Below, piece after piece: positions 37,267-47,593 of a DNA stretch of 64,000 bases. Under the pieces are notes generated by a model. It was not told where the DNA came from and did no database searches. It saw only the letters and a list, made by a program, of their open reading frames with translations. Source of the DNA: an uncultured Clostridia bacterium (lineage in GTDB: Bacteria; Bacillota; Clostridia; UBA1381; UBA9506). The stretch's first letter is position 1. Every line of letters begins with the position of its first letter. The stretch spans positions 62,001 to 126,000 of the forward strand of contig CALYAO010000004.1 of assembly GCA_944393605.1 (NCBI GenBank), written 5' to 3'. The position numbers and the translations under genes are program-made.

Positions 37267-38112
37267 TCAGCCACCATACACTTCCCACTCCAAAATGGCG
37301 TTCCAATCTGAATCCTCGCTGCCTGACCCGGTATACCGAATATACCTGGCACGCACACCCGAAATCGGGAAGCTCTCAAAGCCAGCACCCGCTCTCCCGC
37401 TGGACAACGCTTGGGGTTCCGACCAGTTTTTTCCATCCTCCGAATAGGATAGTGTAAATCGGTAGCTCCGCCCCTCTGCCTGCACCCATGCAATATTGAC
37501 TGCGGAAATGGTCTTGACCGCCCCCAGGTCGTAGGTCAGCCAAGCCGGGCCCTTCGCCGCCCACCGGGTGGTGAGGTCTCCGTCACACGCATGCTCCTTC
37601 GCGCCAAACTCCCAATCCTCCGCGCTGGCCGTCACATTAATCGGACGCAGATATGCCCCCAGGCTGGCATCCCCCAGCTGTACGGTTGTGAGATAAGCAA
37701 TACCCTCCTTCTCATCCCAAACCACTTTGGCGCCCAGCGCCTCCGCCACAAACCGCAGCGGCACCATGGGGGTATCTTCATTCAGATAAGGCGTCGCTTG
37801 CAGCAGGGTATAGGTGCCTTCCACCACAGCCGCCGGTACACCCAGCCGCAAAAAGAGAATGGTCTCATTGCGTGTAAATTTCACAAAATCACTGTCCGTG
37901 AGATGGTCTGCGCGGGCGTCCAGCCAGTCTGCCAATCCATCTGCCGGCACCATCAAACTGCCATCTACCAGCACAGCCGTATCGGACGCTAGCTGCTCTC
38001 CGTTAACCACTACGCGCGGCACAGGCTCCTTTGCATATCCGTAGCCCCCGGCCATACTACATGCGACCAGCATGGCGGCCGTCAAACGACGCCAGGCCAT
38101 TCGTCTTCTCAT
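37267..38112 (-). CDS. Exported stalk-domain (copper amine oxidase N-like) and discoidin protein
   Basis: A 281-aa exported protein. The signal peptide covers residues 1-27 (ending GYGYA). Residues 30-145 match the copper amine oxidase N-terminal 'stalk' domain of Clostridia (VVVNGEQL, DGSLMVPADGLADWL, TPMVPLRFVAEALGAKVVWD). Residues 150-281 form a discoidin-like carbohydrate-binding domain (ACDGDLTTRWAAKGPAWLTY, then DLGAVKTISAVNIAW). No catalytic site. It probably helps hold glycan at the wall. It sits between an SLH protein and the glycosidase. Confidence 0.85.
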   Translation of the reverse strand: MRRRMAWRRLTAAMLVACSMAGGYGYAKEPVPRVVVNGEQLASDTAVLVDGSLMVPADGLADWLDARADHLTDSDFVKFTRNETILFLRLGVPAAVVEGTYTLLQATPYLNEDTPMVPLRFVAEALGAKVVWDEKEGIAYLTTVQLGDASLGAYLRPINVTASAEDWEFGAKEHACDGDLTTRWAAKGPAWLTYDLGAVKTISAVNIAWVQAEGRSYRFTLSYSEDGKNWSEPQALSSGRAGAGFESFPISGVRARYIRYTGSGSEDSDWNAILEWEVYGG

Positions 38113-38127
38113 TGCAATCCCTCCCCA

Positions 38128-40863
38128 TTACTTGTACACAACGATCGTGCGCGGATCGCCATAGTATGTATACAAGATGATCTGTGAATAGTTGTCAGGC
38201 GCATCCTGGTATCCAACCAAACTCTCAAAAGATATCTGTGTCACCGCATTGTCCCGCGTCAGGTCCACCTGATAGATATAGGACGCTTTGTCTGCAGATA
38301 CCAATTCCAGGTCCGCCGCCGTTTGCACGTCTGCCGGATCTTTGGTCGTGATGCGCATGGTACCATTGTCCACCGAATACACATTGGCACGCTGGAACCG
38401 CTTGCCCGCGTAATAATCCGATGTGGTCGGATTGGCTAACACAGGCTGCTTGTCAGTACCCGTATAAAAACGCTGTTCACTGCAGTCATAATTGAGTTCG
38501 ATAGAAACAATCTGGTTTTTGCCATCCAAAGCAAACCGGATGATGTCCCCGCGTTCAACGCCCATCTCGGTCGCCAGCATGGGATCCTCCGTATTGTAGG
38601 ATACACGGCTCCCACTCTTTACGCCCGTGATGCGCTGTACCTCGTTCCCGCTGCTGTCAATCGCCTCCGAGATGGTCTCCACCACCATAGCATGCTCCCG
38701 GACATCAATGCTGCCCGTCCCCGCACCATAGTTGCCCCGCATGAGCAGCACGTCTGAATAGGGCGCATCCTTCTCATAGCTATACGCCGTCAAACGGCTG
38801 TAGCTGTTGTCATTTACAAAGTAGGACAACCGCTTGATGGTATATGCCCTTTCATTCAATACGTCGTCAGGCACACAGAAAACAATAAGGCCGCTCGACA
38901 CCCTGACCTTCCCGCCAAACATCTGCGGCCCGCTCTTATATTTATAACTGCTCTCTGGCGGGCAATCCATCCGCAGCTCATTTTGCATCCGTGCATCCAG
39001 TGCATCGCTATACGGCCTGGGGGTTTCAATGCTGATGAGGGAACCGGCAGAATTGATGGTGTACAAAACCATTTGGCTCACGCCCGTACCCGCACCTGAA
39101 TACAAAAGAGACAAGATCTTGTCGCGGCCTGTTCCCTGCTGGATCGTGCCCGTTTCGGGGTCCTGCCAGGACACGTTTTCTGTATTTGTTATGGTTTCCC
39201 CATTGACCTTGATTTTTTTTGCACCCTCAAAAATGGCAAACTGATTGCCGTCTGTGAAAATTTTAAAGAGCAGTGTTCCATCCAATCCCTGCTGCGGTAC
39301 AGCGTCCACCAAAAATCCGTACTGTCTGTCCCCCTGCCCGGTACGTTCCACTGCCGCAATCCTGCCCTCTGCATCCAGCCGCAACAACAAGTGTTCCCCC
39401 GCCTGTACCTGGCCCTCGTTGCGCGAACACAGGCTATTGAGGGTTTCATAGCTCTGTCCGTTCACCACGGCCTTCCACAGGGTGTCGTTGTTCATATAGA
39501 CCTCCTCGACAACCCCTTCCACAGTCTCCCGCGAGACTGTCACCTCGGTCTGTTTCTGATCCTGGCTGCGTGCTATCGTCAGCACATCGCCCCGCAGGAT
39601 ATCTGCCACCGTCAGCACATCACCGACGCCCATTTTTATGGTGATGCTCTCGTCCTTTCCGTCAGCTTCCAGATCCAAGCGGTTGCCGTTTTGGTACTTG
39701 TCGTAAACCGCTTCCTCAGCCGCATCCACGTAGCCCGCCACCAGCACGGTATACGAACGGATAAACAACACATCATATGCGCCGTCGCCTGTGTTGTCAA
39801 GCAGGGTCACGCTCCCATTTTCAGGAAAATACTGGTCAAAAGGCCGCGTGACATACCGGCCGTTGAAGAGCACCATGGCACTCTTTGGGACATCTACATA
39901 GGTCTCTCGGACCGACTCCTCCGTCTCATAATACGCATACCGCCCATCCTCAAATTGGTTGATCTGCTTGGCCTGAATGGTGAGTGTCACATTGCGCCGC
40001 GTGGGCTGCAGATAAATTAGCTCATGCGGATCTTGGTTGTCATCCATGCGGTAGTAGTACTGCACGGAATAGCCCAGCCACCTATCCGCCTCCAGCGCCC
40101 CTGTACCAAACCGTTCGGAGCCAATCATCACCTGACCTGCCGGCAGCGTGCTGCGTCCTGTGAGCAGGGTGTCATGGGTCCCCCGCAGGATACCTTCCCC
40201 TTCCGCGATGCGATGCACTTCCGAGAGCAACGTCTTATCGGGGGTGGTCGTCCACTCCTGCTGCGCTCCGAACATGGTCTGTACCGCCACACAGGCGTGC
40301 AGCGTCTGATATGCGAGAAGCACCGCATTGGGCAGTGTCAGCGGCGCGTCGCCCGCTGCCTGTATGCCCTTTGTCACCTCTTGGGATGCCGCAACAGCCA
40401 GGTATCCGGTCGGATACCCGCCGCGCAGCTCCGCCTGTGCCCCAAATCCAAGCACACAAACCAACACCTTGACTGCTTCGTTATAGGTGATGGGATCATT
40501 GGGCCGGAAAAAGCCATTCGACCCGCGCAAATACCCCATATTCTGCAAGGTATAGATCGCATACGCATTGGGCGTATGCGACCCCACATCCGCAAACAGG
40601 AGCGCGCCACGATAGGGATCCTCAGGCGGTACACCCAATAGGCGGCAGGCAATGTCCGCAAACGCACCGCGCGTTATCGTTTCCGAATGGCTGAGCTCAT
40701 CGGGCTGCCGGTCTATGATGTCCAGCACCCGCAAAAGTCGCAGCGCATCTTCCTGTGACTGGGTCACAACCGTTGCTCCATCGTCCGCCGCCAACACTGA
40801 TATGCCGCTGATCAGGATGGCGCATGCGGTCATCCATGCAATGATACGTCTTATGCCCGTCAT
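38128..40863 (-). CDS. Large exported protein with N-terminal SLH repeats
   Basis: A 911-aa exported protein with a signal peptide (1-25, ending SVLAA). Residues about 40-190 contain two to three divergent SLH repeats (ETITRGAFADIACRLLGVPP, then GFFRPNDPITYNEAVKVLVC). The remaining 700 residues are beta-rich with no recognisable catalytic motif. The N-terminal anchor would leave the large C-terminal part outward. GGAGGG precedes the ATG. It is followed after 16 bases by the stalk-domain gene. A surface scaffold or glycan-binding role is inferred from position. Confidence 0.83.
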   Translation of the reverse strand: MTGIRRIIAWMTACAILISGISVLAADDGATVVTQSQEDALRLLRVLDIIDRQPDELSHSETITRGAFADIACRLLGVPPEDPYRGALLFADVGSHTPNAYAIYTLQNMGYLRGSNGFFRPNDPITYNEAVKVLVCVLGFGAQAELRGGYPTGYLAVAASQEVTKGIQAAGDAPLTLPNAVLLAYQTLHACVAVQTMFGAQQEWTTTPDKTLLSEVHRIAEGEGILRGTHDTLLTGRSTLPAGQVMIGSERFGTGALEADRWLGYSVQYYYRMDDNQDPHELIYLQPTRRNVTLTIQAKQINQFEDGRYAYYETEESVRETYVDVPKSAMVLFNGRYVTRPFDQYFPENGSVTLLDNTGDGAYDVLFIRSYTVLVAGYVDAAEEAVYDKYQNGNRLDLEADGKDESITIKMGVGDVLTVADILRGDVLTIARSQDQKQTEVTVSRETVEGVVEEVYMNNDTLWKAVVNGQSYETLNSLCSRNEGQVQAGEHLLLRLDAEGRIAAVERTGQGDRQYGFLVDAVPQQGLDGTLLFKIFTDGNQFAIFEGAKKIKVNGETITNTENVSWQDPETGTIQQGTGRDKILSLLYSGAGTGVSQMVLYTINSAGSLISIETPRPYSDALDARMQNELRMDCPPESSYKYKSGPQMFGGKVRVSSGLIVFCVPDDVLNERAYTIKRLSYFVNDNSYSRLTAYSYEKDAPYSDVLLMRGNYGAGTGSIDVREHAMVVETISEAIDSSGNEVQRITGVKSGSRVSYNTEDPMLATEMGVERGDIIRFALDGKNQIVSIELNYDCSEQRFYTGTDKQPVLANPTTSDYYAGKRFQRANVYSVDNGTMRITTKDPADVQTAADLELVSADKASYIYQVDLTRDNAVTQISFESLVGYQDAPDNYSQIILYTYYGDPRTIVVYK

Positions 40864-40878
40864 ACTTCCATCCCTCCT

Positions 40879-42627
40879 TTACGCCGCTTCAGTGGCCCAT
40901 GACAGCAGGCCATACAAAATCTTCGCTGCCTCCGCACGGGTCGCGTTACCACGGGCATCAAACCGATTGTCTCCCACACCTTGGATGATTCCGGCGTCCT
41001 TCATCCAATAGACCGCTTCCCGCGCATAATCGCTGATCTCATCATCGTCCGTAAACACAAGACCATCGACCGCCACCATCGCTTCCTGGGCTCTGTCGCC
41101 CAAAGCACGGTATGCGAGAACCGCCATGTCCTCTCGTGTCACGCGTTCACCAATGCCAAAGGCTCCGTCTGTGCGCCCCTGCGCGATGCCAGTCTGTGCC
41201 GCACTCGCCACATAGGACGTGTACCATGCATCCTGCGGCACATCGATAAACGAACAGACGGCCGATTCATCATGCAACCCAAAAGAGAGAACCAGGATTT
41301 TAACAAATTCTTCCCGCGTAATGGGATCATCGGGGCAGAATTTGCCCGGCTCTTTTCCATTTACAAAACCAAAAGCCGAAAGCCGCTCAATACTCTCCAC
41401 CGCCCAAGGAACGGTATCCAAATCGGCAAATTGAGCCTGAGCCGCAGGGGAGGGGGATGCAACCGCCGGCGTATTCACACCAAAGGAGCCTGTGTTGCCA
41501 CCGCCGCTACCGCGATTTCCGCCCGAACCGCCACCTCCATTTCCGCCCATGTTGCCTGTGCCGCCCTGCCCCCGCTGGGACAACACGTCTTCTACTGCAC
41601 GGTTAAAAACGTCCCGCAGCTGACTCACCGATGTGATGGTCTCACCCGCAACCGCCGCATCCACCGCCGGTTTCTCCTCTTCGTCCTCCAAGGTGTCATA
41701 GGAGGCAAACGCAAAGCCGGTCAGATACGTCCGATTATCCGTCAGGATGGGGCGGACATCCATCCAGTTCTTCGCATGCGAAAGCGCCGTCACAATGGTG
41801 CTGTCACAAAATGTTGTACAAAACGCAGATAAGTCGGCATACGACCCTGTCAGCAGGTCCTTTGCAACCTGCTCCCGTCCTGCATCCGTGAGCGTTTCGC
41901 AGTAAGTCTTCCCATAGGCGGGCAAACTCCCCAGCCCCAGCACGTCCACGTATTGTGTCAGAAGTGCCATGGCCGCATCTGCATCTGCTGCGCGTTTGAT
42001 GTGCTGAACCGCGAGTTCCCCCTGAAAAGCCGCCTGATAGGCAGCCAGATCAGCATAAGGCCGTCCTGCCGCCAGCGCGGCATATACCTCTGTCAGGTAA
42101 GTTTGCGCCGGGTCCAGCGCATCCAGCGCCGCCTTGATGGGGCCGTTTACCTGCAGCGCACCGTTGTTTTCCACCATATCTCGGACGGCATCTCCACTCG
42201 TTCCTTGCTGGTTGAGTGCATCAACCGCACTCTCTGCTCCCTGCTGGGTGACAAAATAGTATCGCCCTTGCTGGGTGCCACTTGGGAACCGAATCAGGAT
42301 ATCATGCCATCCCTCCATGCCCTGCGCCACGTAGGACAGTGCATAGGTGCCATCTGCGCCCACGGTCAGCTCCCCCGCATACTGCAACACGTCTAGCAGC
42401 GTCTCCGGCGTGACATCCGCAAGCGCATCGGGTGCTTTGCCAGGCCGGAACACCCGGACCACGCCCGTTTCTCCTGGCGTCGCAGTTCCGGAAATCGTCA
42501 GCTGCCCGTTTGCCACATCAAACGACGTCCATACCGTACCATCCGCCCATACGGGCTGGGTGCCGGCTGCCCATACGATTCCCAATATGAGCAGAAGCGC
42601 ACCCAACCGTTTCCTCGTGTTTTTCAC
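40879..42627 (-). CDS. Exported protein with C-terminal SLH repeats
   Basis: A 582-aa exported protein. The GTG at 42627 (VKNTRKRLGALLLIL) is chosen because AAAGGGGG is seven bases upstream; it starts directly with the signal peptide (about 1-28, ending PVWA). Residues 30-380 are a beta domain followed by a helical region rich in repeated alanines (DALDPAQTYLTEVYAALAAG). A glycine-rich linker (about 395-425) joins three SLH repeats (about 435-582). No catalytic motif. It starts 14 bases after the stop of the discoidin protein. Confidence 0.85.
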   Translation of the reverse strand: MKNTRKRLGALLLILGIVWAAGTQPVWADGTVWTSFDVANGQLTISGTATPGETGVVRVFRPGKAPDALADVTPETLLDVLQYAGELTVGADGTYALSYVAQGMEGWHDILIRFPSGTQQGRYYFVTQQGAESAVDALNQQGTSGDAVRDMVENNGALQVNGPIKAALDALDPAQTYLTEVYAALAAGRPYADLAAYQAAFQGELAVQHIKRAADADAAMALLTQYVDVLGLGSLPAYGKTYCETLTDAGREQVAKDLLTGSYADLSAFCTTFCDSTIVTALSHAKNWMDVRPILTDNRTYLTGFAFASYDTLEDEEEKPAVDAAVAGETITSVSQLRDVFNRAVEDVLSQRGQGGTGNMGGNGGGGSGGNRGSGGGNTGSFGVNTPAVASPSPAAQAQFADLDTVPWAVESIERLSAFGFVNGKEPGKFCPDDPITREEFVKILVLSFGLHDESAVCSFIDVPQDAWYTSYVASAAQTGIAQGRTDGAFGIGERVTREDMAVLAYRALGDRAQEAMVAVDGLVFTDDDEISDYAREAVYWMKDAGIIQGVGDNRFDARGNATRAEAAKILYGLLSWATEAA

Positions 42628-42640
42628 TATGTATCCCCCT

Positions 42641-45097
42641 TTAATCCAGTTCATAGCCCCACAGCGCAATCTCTCCAACCTGCAGCTGCACGGAATCGGG
42701 ATCGTTGTGCAGAATCAGCTTCACATACTGTGCCTCTACGCCTTCTGCATCCGTCCACTGAGTGTTGACCATCCGGTTTTCCGAGAAGGGTAAATCATTT
42801 GTGACAGAGATGGGGTCGCTATAGTGGATACCATCGCTGCTGAACTGCACCAGGTAGTCCGCCATGCGGCGTTTGTTGGTGTCCGGATTGGTGTCGTTAC
42901 ACATCGCCCAAACGTCAATCTGGCTGATCTTGTAGGGCTTTTTCAGATCAAAGATGACCGGCGCATATTTGCCGTAGGCATTGGCCTTCCAGCCCATGGC
43001 GTAATAAAACTCCGGCTTGAAGCTTCGCTCATTGCCATTGAAGATGTTTGCCTCCTTGTCCGCCGAGGATCTGCCCTCCGTGATGACATCATATCCGGCC
43101 TCCTCCAGCGGCCAACTGAATGTCACACCCGTATCCAAAACAGGCTGTGTGGACAGATAAGCCGAAGGCGGATTGATGGGCGACTCAAAGGTATCACCGC
43201 CCTTATTGGGGGTCAAACGATAGAGGGTGCCCTTGGTTGTAAAAGTCACTGTCTGGCCAAGCGCCGACTCACCGCCGCGGCCAACCGCAATCACGGCCGC
43301 ATAGTATGTCGTATTGCCCGTCAGGCCCGTCACCACATAGGACCGCTCCGTGGCATCCGCAGTCACATATACCGGCGTGAGGGCCGAGACGTCCGTGATC
43401 TCCTCCTGAGACACATATACCTTGTACTGCGTGACGCCGCTTTCACCGCCGTCATAGTCTGACCAGGACAGTTGTGCGCTATTCCCGCTCACCTCCGAAA
43501 CCGAAACACGAACGGGATCGGGCTCGGGATAGTAAACCGGTCTACTCTCATCCGCCTTCCAGCCCCAGATGGCCACTTCTCCAACAATCAGCTGGACGGA
43601 ATTTGCCGTATTGTGCATCCGTATTTTCACATATCGCGCCGCCATACCGGGTGCGCCACATCCCACCGTCTCAGAGCAACCTGTCGTGCTGTTGCTGTTG
43701 GTGTTGTTCCCGCGGCCGGCAGGCGTATAGTTAACACCGTCCGCACTGAGCAGAATATCAAAGTAATCCATGCACTTCCACTGATTGCCCGCAGAGGGGT
43801 CATCGTTATGGAACGACCAAACGTCCACCTGACCGATGTGGTAAAGTGCCTGGAGATCAAATACCACCACGCCGTATCGGTCATACGCGGGATGCGGATT
43901 GCCCGCCGAGCCCGTTTTCCAGCCGCCTTGACAGGTATATGCCTTGTCTATGCTGGTCTCATTGCCGTCTGTCAGGTTGTCATTGGGCGCAGCGTTGGGC
44001 TGCGGCACCTCTGCCCCCTCTTCCTTTTCGCCATCCGTGTCCGCCATTCCGGTAATAACCTGAATGCCAGGGTCTTCCGTCTTCCACAGATAGGTTGCGC
44101 CCGTCTCAATCTTGGGTACGCCGTCATAGGAAGATCCCGCGGTCCCGGCGTTGTCCGTAAGGAGGCTCATCTCTGCCGCCGCGTCTCCAAAAATGGCACT
44201 TTCTGCCAGCTGCATACTCGCCGCACCTTCGGCCTTGCGCAACACCAGCTTCACATATCGTGCATAGGCCGCCGCAGCGGGCGCATACGTCACGCGTGCA
44301 ATGACGTCTTCCGAATTGGGATTTTCCACCTGCTCCAGTTTGTGATACATCGTACCATCCAGGCTGGCATATACTTCCATGGTCTCCATACCGGCATCCG
44401 CCCAAACCATGGCACCCATCACCTTCTGTACGGTTCCCAGATCGTACAGCAAAGTCGCAAAAACGTCCCCCGTCCCGGTGGTCGCGGTCGCAGCCTCCGC
44501 TCCGTCCACCATGAAGTCAGCGCCTGCAGCCATCAGGGCTGCATCGGTGGGAAAATCGCCGTCCGCGACCCACGACACCGACACGTCGGTCTCCGCCGCA
44601 GTTGTGCTGCTCGCAAGCAGGCCGCCCAACGTATTGCCGCTGAGCAGCTTTTGGGACTGAAATGCCTCAGACTTCGCCAACGGACAAACGTCCACCAGAT
44701 TGTCCCACAAAAACAGCTTCAGCGTATACCCGTTGTCCGTTCCTGCCGGCAGAGCGAAGCCCACTGTTTCCTCCTGTGTTTTTCCAACCGGTACCTGCAT
44801 CTCTTGAAAATCTACGCAAACCAACGCCCCCGTCTCATCATACAGTGCCGCAATGAGGGTGGCCTGTGGATCGGCTGCCGCTATGTTTGTCACGTTTGCC
44901 GTTACATACAGCTCCTCGCTGTTTGCCAAATCCAGCTGGTCCTGTCTGCCCGATGCATCGGTATACCGGAGACCCGTGATCAGAAACTGCCCATCTTCCG
45001 CAGCCGCCGGTATCTCCCATAGGCACGATACCGACACAACAACCATCAGCAGCATCCCGCATAGCACACGCCGCATCCCACAACGTATCATCTTCAT
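42641..45097 (-). CDS. Exported multi-discoidin / fibronectin III protein
   Basis: An 818-aa exported protein. The signal peptide ends near IPAAA. Discoidin (F5/8C)-like domains appear near 195-305, 335-525 and 630-818, recognisable by repeated endings such as AESAIFGD, VGEVAIWGWK and VGEIALWGYELD and by TVQKVMGAMVWAD-type starts. A fibronectin type III domain lies near 535-620 (VSGNSAQLSWSDYDGGESG, then NTTYYAAVIAVGRGGES). It should bind glycans outside the cell. It directly follows the solute-binding protein gene. The start at 45097 lies four bases after AAGGA; 45091 is an alternative. Confidence 0.85.
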   Translation of the reverse strand: MKMIRCGMRRVLCGMLLMVVVSVSCLWEIPAAAEDGQFLITGLRYTDASGRQDQLDLANSEELYVTANVTNIAAADPQATLIAALYDETGALVCVDFQEMQVPVGKTQEETVGFALPAGTDNGYTLKLFLWDNLVDVCPLAKSEAFQSQKLLSGNTLGGLLASSTTAAETDVSVSWVADGDFPTDAALMAAGADFMVDGAEAATATTGTGDVFATLLYDLGTVQKVMGAMVWADAGMETMEVYASLDGTMYHKLEQVENPNSEDVIARVTYAPAAAAYARYVKLVLRKAEGAASMQLAESAIFGDAAAEMSLLTDNAGTAGSSYDGVPKIETGATYLWKTEDPGIQVITGMADTDGEKEEGAEVPQPNAAPNDNLTDGNETSIDKAYTCQGGWKTGSAGNPHPAYDRYGVVVFDLQALYHIGQVDVWSFHNDDPSAGNQWKCMDYFDILLSADGVNYTPAGRGNNTNSNSTTGCSETVGCGAPGMAARYVKIRMHNTANSVQLIVGEVAIWGWKADESRPVYYPEPDPVRVSVSEVSGNSAQLSWSDYDGGESGVTQYKVYVSQEEITDVSALTPVYVTADATERSYVVTGLTGNTTYYAAVIAVGRGGESALGQTVTFTTKGTLYRLTPNKGGDTFESPINPPSAYLSTQPVLDTGVTFSWPLEEAGYDVITEGRSSADKEANIFNGNERSFKPEFYYAMGWKANAYGKYAPVIFDLKKPYKISQIDVWAMCNDTNPDTNKRRMADYLVQFSSDGIHYSDPISVTNDLPFSENRMVNTQWTDAEGVEAQYVKLILHNDPDSVQLQVGEIALWGYELD

Positions 45098-45129
45098 CCC
45101 ATCCTTTCTCTTCGTATCCATGGCACTTC

Positions 45130-46668
45130 TTATTCCACGGCAAACGATGCCTTATTCGCTTGGTACCATTCATTGACCTGCTTTTCCACCTCTTCGCCGC
45201 CCAGGCGTTTCCATTCTTCCCGCAGCTCTGCAAGGCCCCACTCGGGCGTCTTTTCGGGCCCGCCCGTAATGACGTTCATGCGAATGGAATCCCGTTTGGG
45301 AGAAAATTCACTGGTTATCCGCACAAATTCAGCAACGGGCGGATTATAGGGCAAATCCCGACGGAAGGGCGTTTTGAGTGCCGTTTCCAGGCTGGTTTGC
45401 CGCTGGAGTGCCAACTCCTGGGACAGCGCATCCTGGGATGCCATGACAGGGATCCACTCGGGCTTGAGCTCCCATTGGTTCAGCACCGCATAGTCCACGT
45501 TATAGCTCAGCTCTGTCTTGTTTTTCTCTGCATCAATGGCCTGCGGAACACCATCCACCATCCGGTGATGGACGCCTTCTTCCCCAAACATCAGGGTAAA
45601 CCAACCCTCGTCGATCATCCAATCGAGGAACCGAACGCCCGCTTCGGGATTTTCCATCTTGCTGTTGAACACCACATAGCGTTGTGCTGCCGTCTCCTGC
45701 CACAGACCATTTTTCCCATATTTGGTGGTCAGCGCCTCCATCTGGACCGGTTTTGCATTGGCATCGTTCTGCATGAGCTCCCGGTTTAAGTCCTCCGTCC
45801 AGCTGTTGGTCAGGATGCCCGCCTTGCCGTTTACCCAAAGCTGCTTTTGCACGGTGGACTGCTTGTCTGTGATAAATTCCTGGTCAATGAGCTTTTCATC
45901 ATACAGCGTCTTCATGAGCGCCAACGCATCCGCAAATCGGTCGGTGAGCGGACCATACACCAATGTGCCCCCCTCATCATACCAGAGAGAAGACGCAAAA
46001 TACATGGCTTGGGTGATCTCCTGCCACTGCATAAGCGCCAGCCCCAACGTATCATCCACGCCGTTTTTATCGGGGTCATCATATGTAAAGGCACGCGCAA
46101 CTTGCAGCAGTTCCTCATCGGTCGTGGGCATGGAAAGCCCCAGGTTGTCCAGCCAGTCCTGCCGAATCCAAATCCCGTGGTTGGCAATGGAATCCTCTGA
46201 CCGCCGGTTGGTAAATGCATACATCTTGCCGTTGTAGGTCACAAACGGTTTCAGATCCTCGTTTTGTTCCAGGTATTCCTTATAGCTGGTGCTATACTGC
46301 TCAATGTAGTCATCGAGCGGCTGTGCCACGCCTTGGTTGACCAGGTTTGCAATATAGGTCTGGTCATACTCCACAATAAGGTCAGGCGCTTCTCCCGTTG
46401 CAATGAGCATATTGAGTTTCTGCTGCGCCTCGTTGCGGTTGACAGGCACCCAATTGACCGTGAGCCCCGTCTGTTCGTTGATCCACCTTGTCCAACGGTT
46501 CTCTTCGTAGTTGCCCTCTGAAGCCGGTACCGAGCCACGGTCAAACACCGAGACCGAAATGGTTGCCGCCTCCTCGCCCGTGGCCGCTTTGTCCGTCTCC
46601 CCGCAGCCACTCACCATGGGCGCGAGCAGCGCCACAGCCACCACTGCTGAAATCCACCTGTTTTTCAT
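45130..46668 (-). CDS. Extracellular solute-binding lipoprotein of a carbohydrate ABC transporter
   Basis: A 512-aa lipoprotein with the lipobox VSGC, so Cys22 is the acylated residue. The body is a family 1 solute-binding protein of the large LplA type that works with LplB/LplC permeases: a start such as NWVPVNRNEAQQKLNMLIAT, the GEAPDLI segment, and YAFTNRRSEDSIANHGIWIR. It should capture oligosaccharides at the outer face of the membrane. The ATG at 46668 follows AAAGGGGAG; the frame upstream to 46767 is not used. It lies 33 bases after the second permease gene. Confidence 0.93.
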   Translation of the reverse strand: MKNRWISAVVAVALLAPMVSGCGETDKAATGEEAATISVSVFDRGSVPASEGNYEENRWTRWINEQTGLTVNWVPVNRNEAQQKLNMLIATGEAPDLIVEYDQTYIANLVNQGVAQPLDDYIEQYSTSYKEYLEQNEDLKPFVTYNGKMYAFTNRRSEDSIANHGIWIRQDWLDNLGLSMPTTDEELLQVARAFTYDDPDKNGVDDTLGLALMQWQEITQAMYFASSLWYDEGGTLVYGPLTDRFADALALMKTLYDEKLIDQEFITDKQSTVQKQLWVNGKAGILTNSWTEDLNRELMQNDANAKPVQMEALTTKYGKNGLWQETAAQRYVVFNSKMENPEAGVRFLDWMIDEGWFTLMFGEEGVHHRMVDGVPQAIDAEKNKTELSYNVDYAVLNQWELKPEWIPVMASQDALSQELALQRQTSLETALKTPFRRDLPYNPPVAEFVRITSEFSPKRDSIRMNVITGGPEKTPEWGLAELREEWKRLGGEEVEKQVNEWYQANKASFAVE

Positions 46669-46700
46669 GTTCTTCTCCCCTTTATAATGTGATTTTATTT

Positions 46701-47582
46701 TCATCCCTTTAATGAGCCAATCATAACGCCTTTGACAAAGTACTTTTGCAAAAATGGATAGACGCATAAAATGGGGACTGTGGACACCACAATGGCCGCC
46801 GCCTTGATGCCCTCGGGCACCATCTTTTCCTGCGCCTGTACCCCTTCCCCGCTGTTTAGCATAGTATCGCTGATGGTATTGATCATCTGCATGAGCTTGA
46901 CGGTCATGGAGACCTTGTCACTGGACGTGATATAAATCATCACATTGAAATAGTTGTTCCACCACCCCACCGCATAAAAGAGGGTAAGCGTTGCTATGAC
47001 CGGCATGGAGAGCGGCAGAATGAGTTTGACGAGGATATAAATCTCGTTCGCCCCGTCAATCTGCGCCGCTTCTTCCAGTGAATCTGGAATTCCGCGAAAA
47101 AAATTCAGCATGATGGTCATATTGTAGACGCTCACAATGGCAGGGAACCACAGTGCACCATAGGTATTCATGAGTCCTAGCATCTTGACCAAGATAAAAT
47201 TTGGGATAAGGCCGCCGTTAAACAACATGGTAAATACAATAAATTTTGTGATGATACTCCGCCCCCGCAGCCGCTTTTTGGACAGTGGATATGCAATCAT
47301 GATGGTACCCACCATGTTGATGGCCGTTCCCACCACTGTGATGATGACAGAGTTTTTCAGCGCCACAAACATCTGTCCGTCTTGCCAGAGCGTACGATAT
47401 GAGCTCAAATTCCATTCCACCGGCCAGAGGAACACCTCCCCCGACATGATGGCACGTCCGCTGGATAAGGAGGTCGCCAGGATATTGATAAAAGGAAAGA
47501 TGGTCACAACCGCGCAGAGTGCCAAAAAGAGATAGTTGACCACATAAAAGACCCGTTCCGACATCGATTGCTTGATATGCAT
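46701..47582 (-). CDS. ABC transporter permease, LplC/YtcP type
   Basis: A 293-aa membrane protein with six helices and the inner-membrane permease loop EEAAQIDGANEIYILVKLIL that contacts the ATPase. It ends with KYFVKGVMIGSLKG, a typical C-terminus of LplC/YtcP-type sugar permeases. AAGGAGG lies six bases before the ATG at 47582. It partners the LplB-type permease encoded 12 bases upstream. No ATPase gene is present in the window; such systems often share one encoded elsewhere. Confidence 0.93.
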   Translation of the reverse strand: MHIKQSMSERVFYVVNYLFLALCAVVTIFPFINILATSLSSGRAIMSGEVFLWPVEWNLSSYRTLWQDGQMFVALKNSVIITVVGTAINMVGTIMIAYPLSKKRLRGRSIITKFIVFTMLFNGGLIPNFILVKMLGLMNTYGALWFPAIVSVYNMTIMLNFFRGIPDSLEEAAQIDGANEIYILVKLILPLSMPVIATLTLFYAVGWWNNYFNVMIYITSSDKVSMTVKLMQMINTISDTMLNSGEGVQAQEKMVPEGIKAAAIVVSTVPILCVYPFLQKYFVKGVMIGSLKG

Positions 47583-47593
47583 ATGTTGCCTCC

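Noticed and set aside
43472-45022. 516-codon plus-strand frame antisense to the discoidin protein
   Set aside because: Shadow of a gene with signal peptide and domains; amino-acid make-up is Arg/His/Ile rich without family resemblance.
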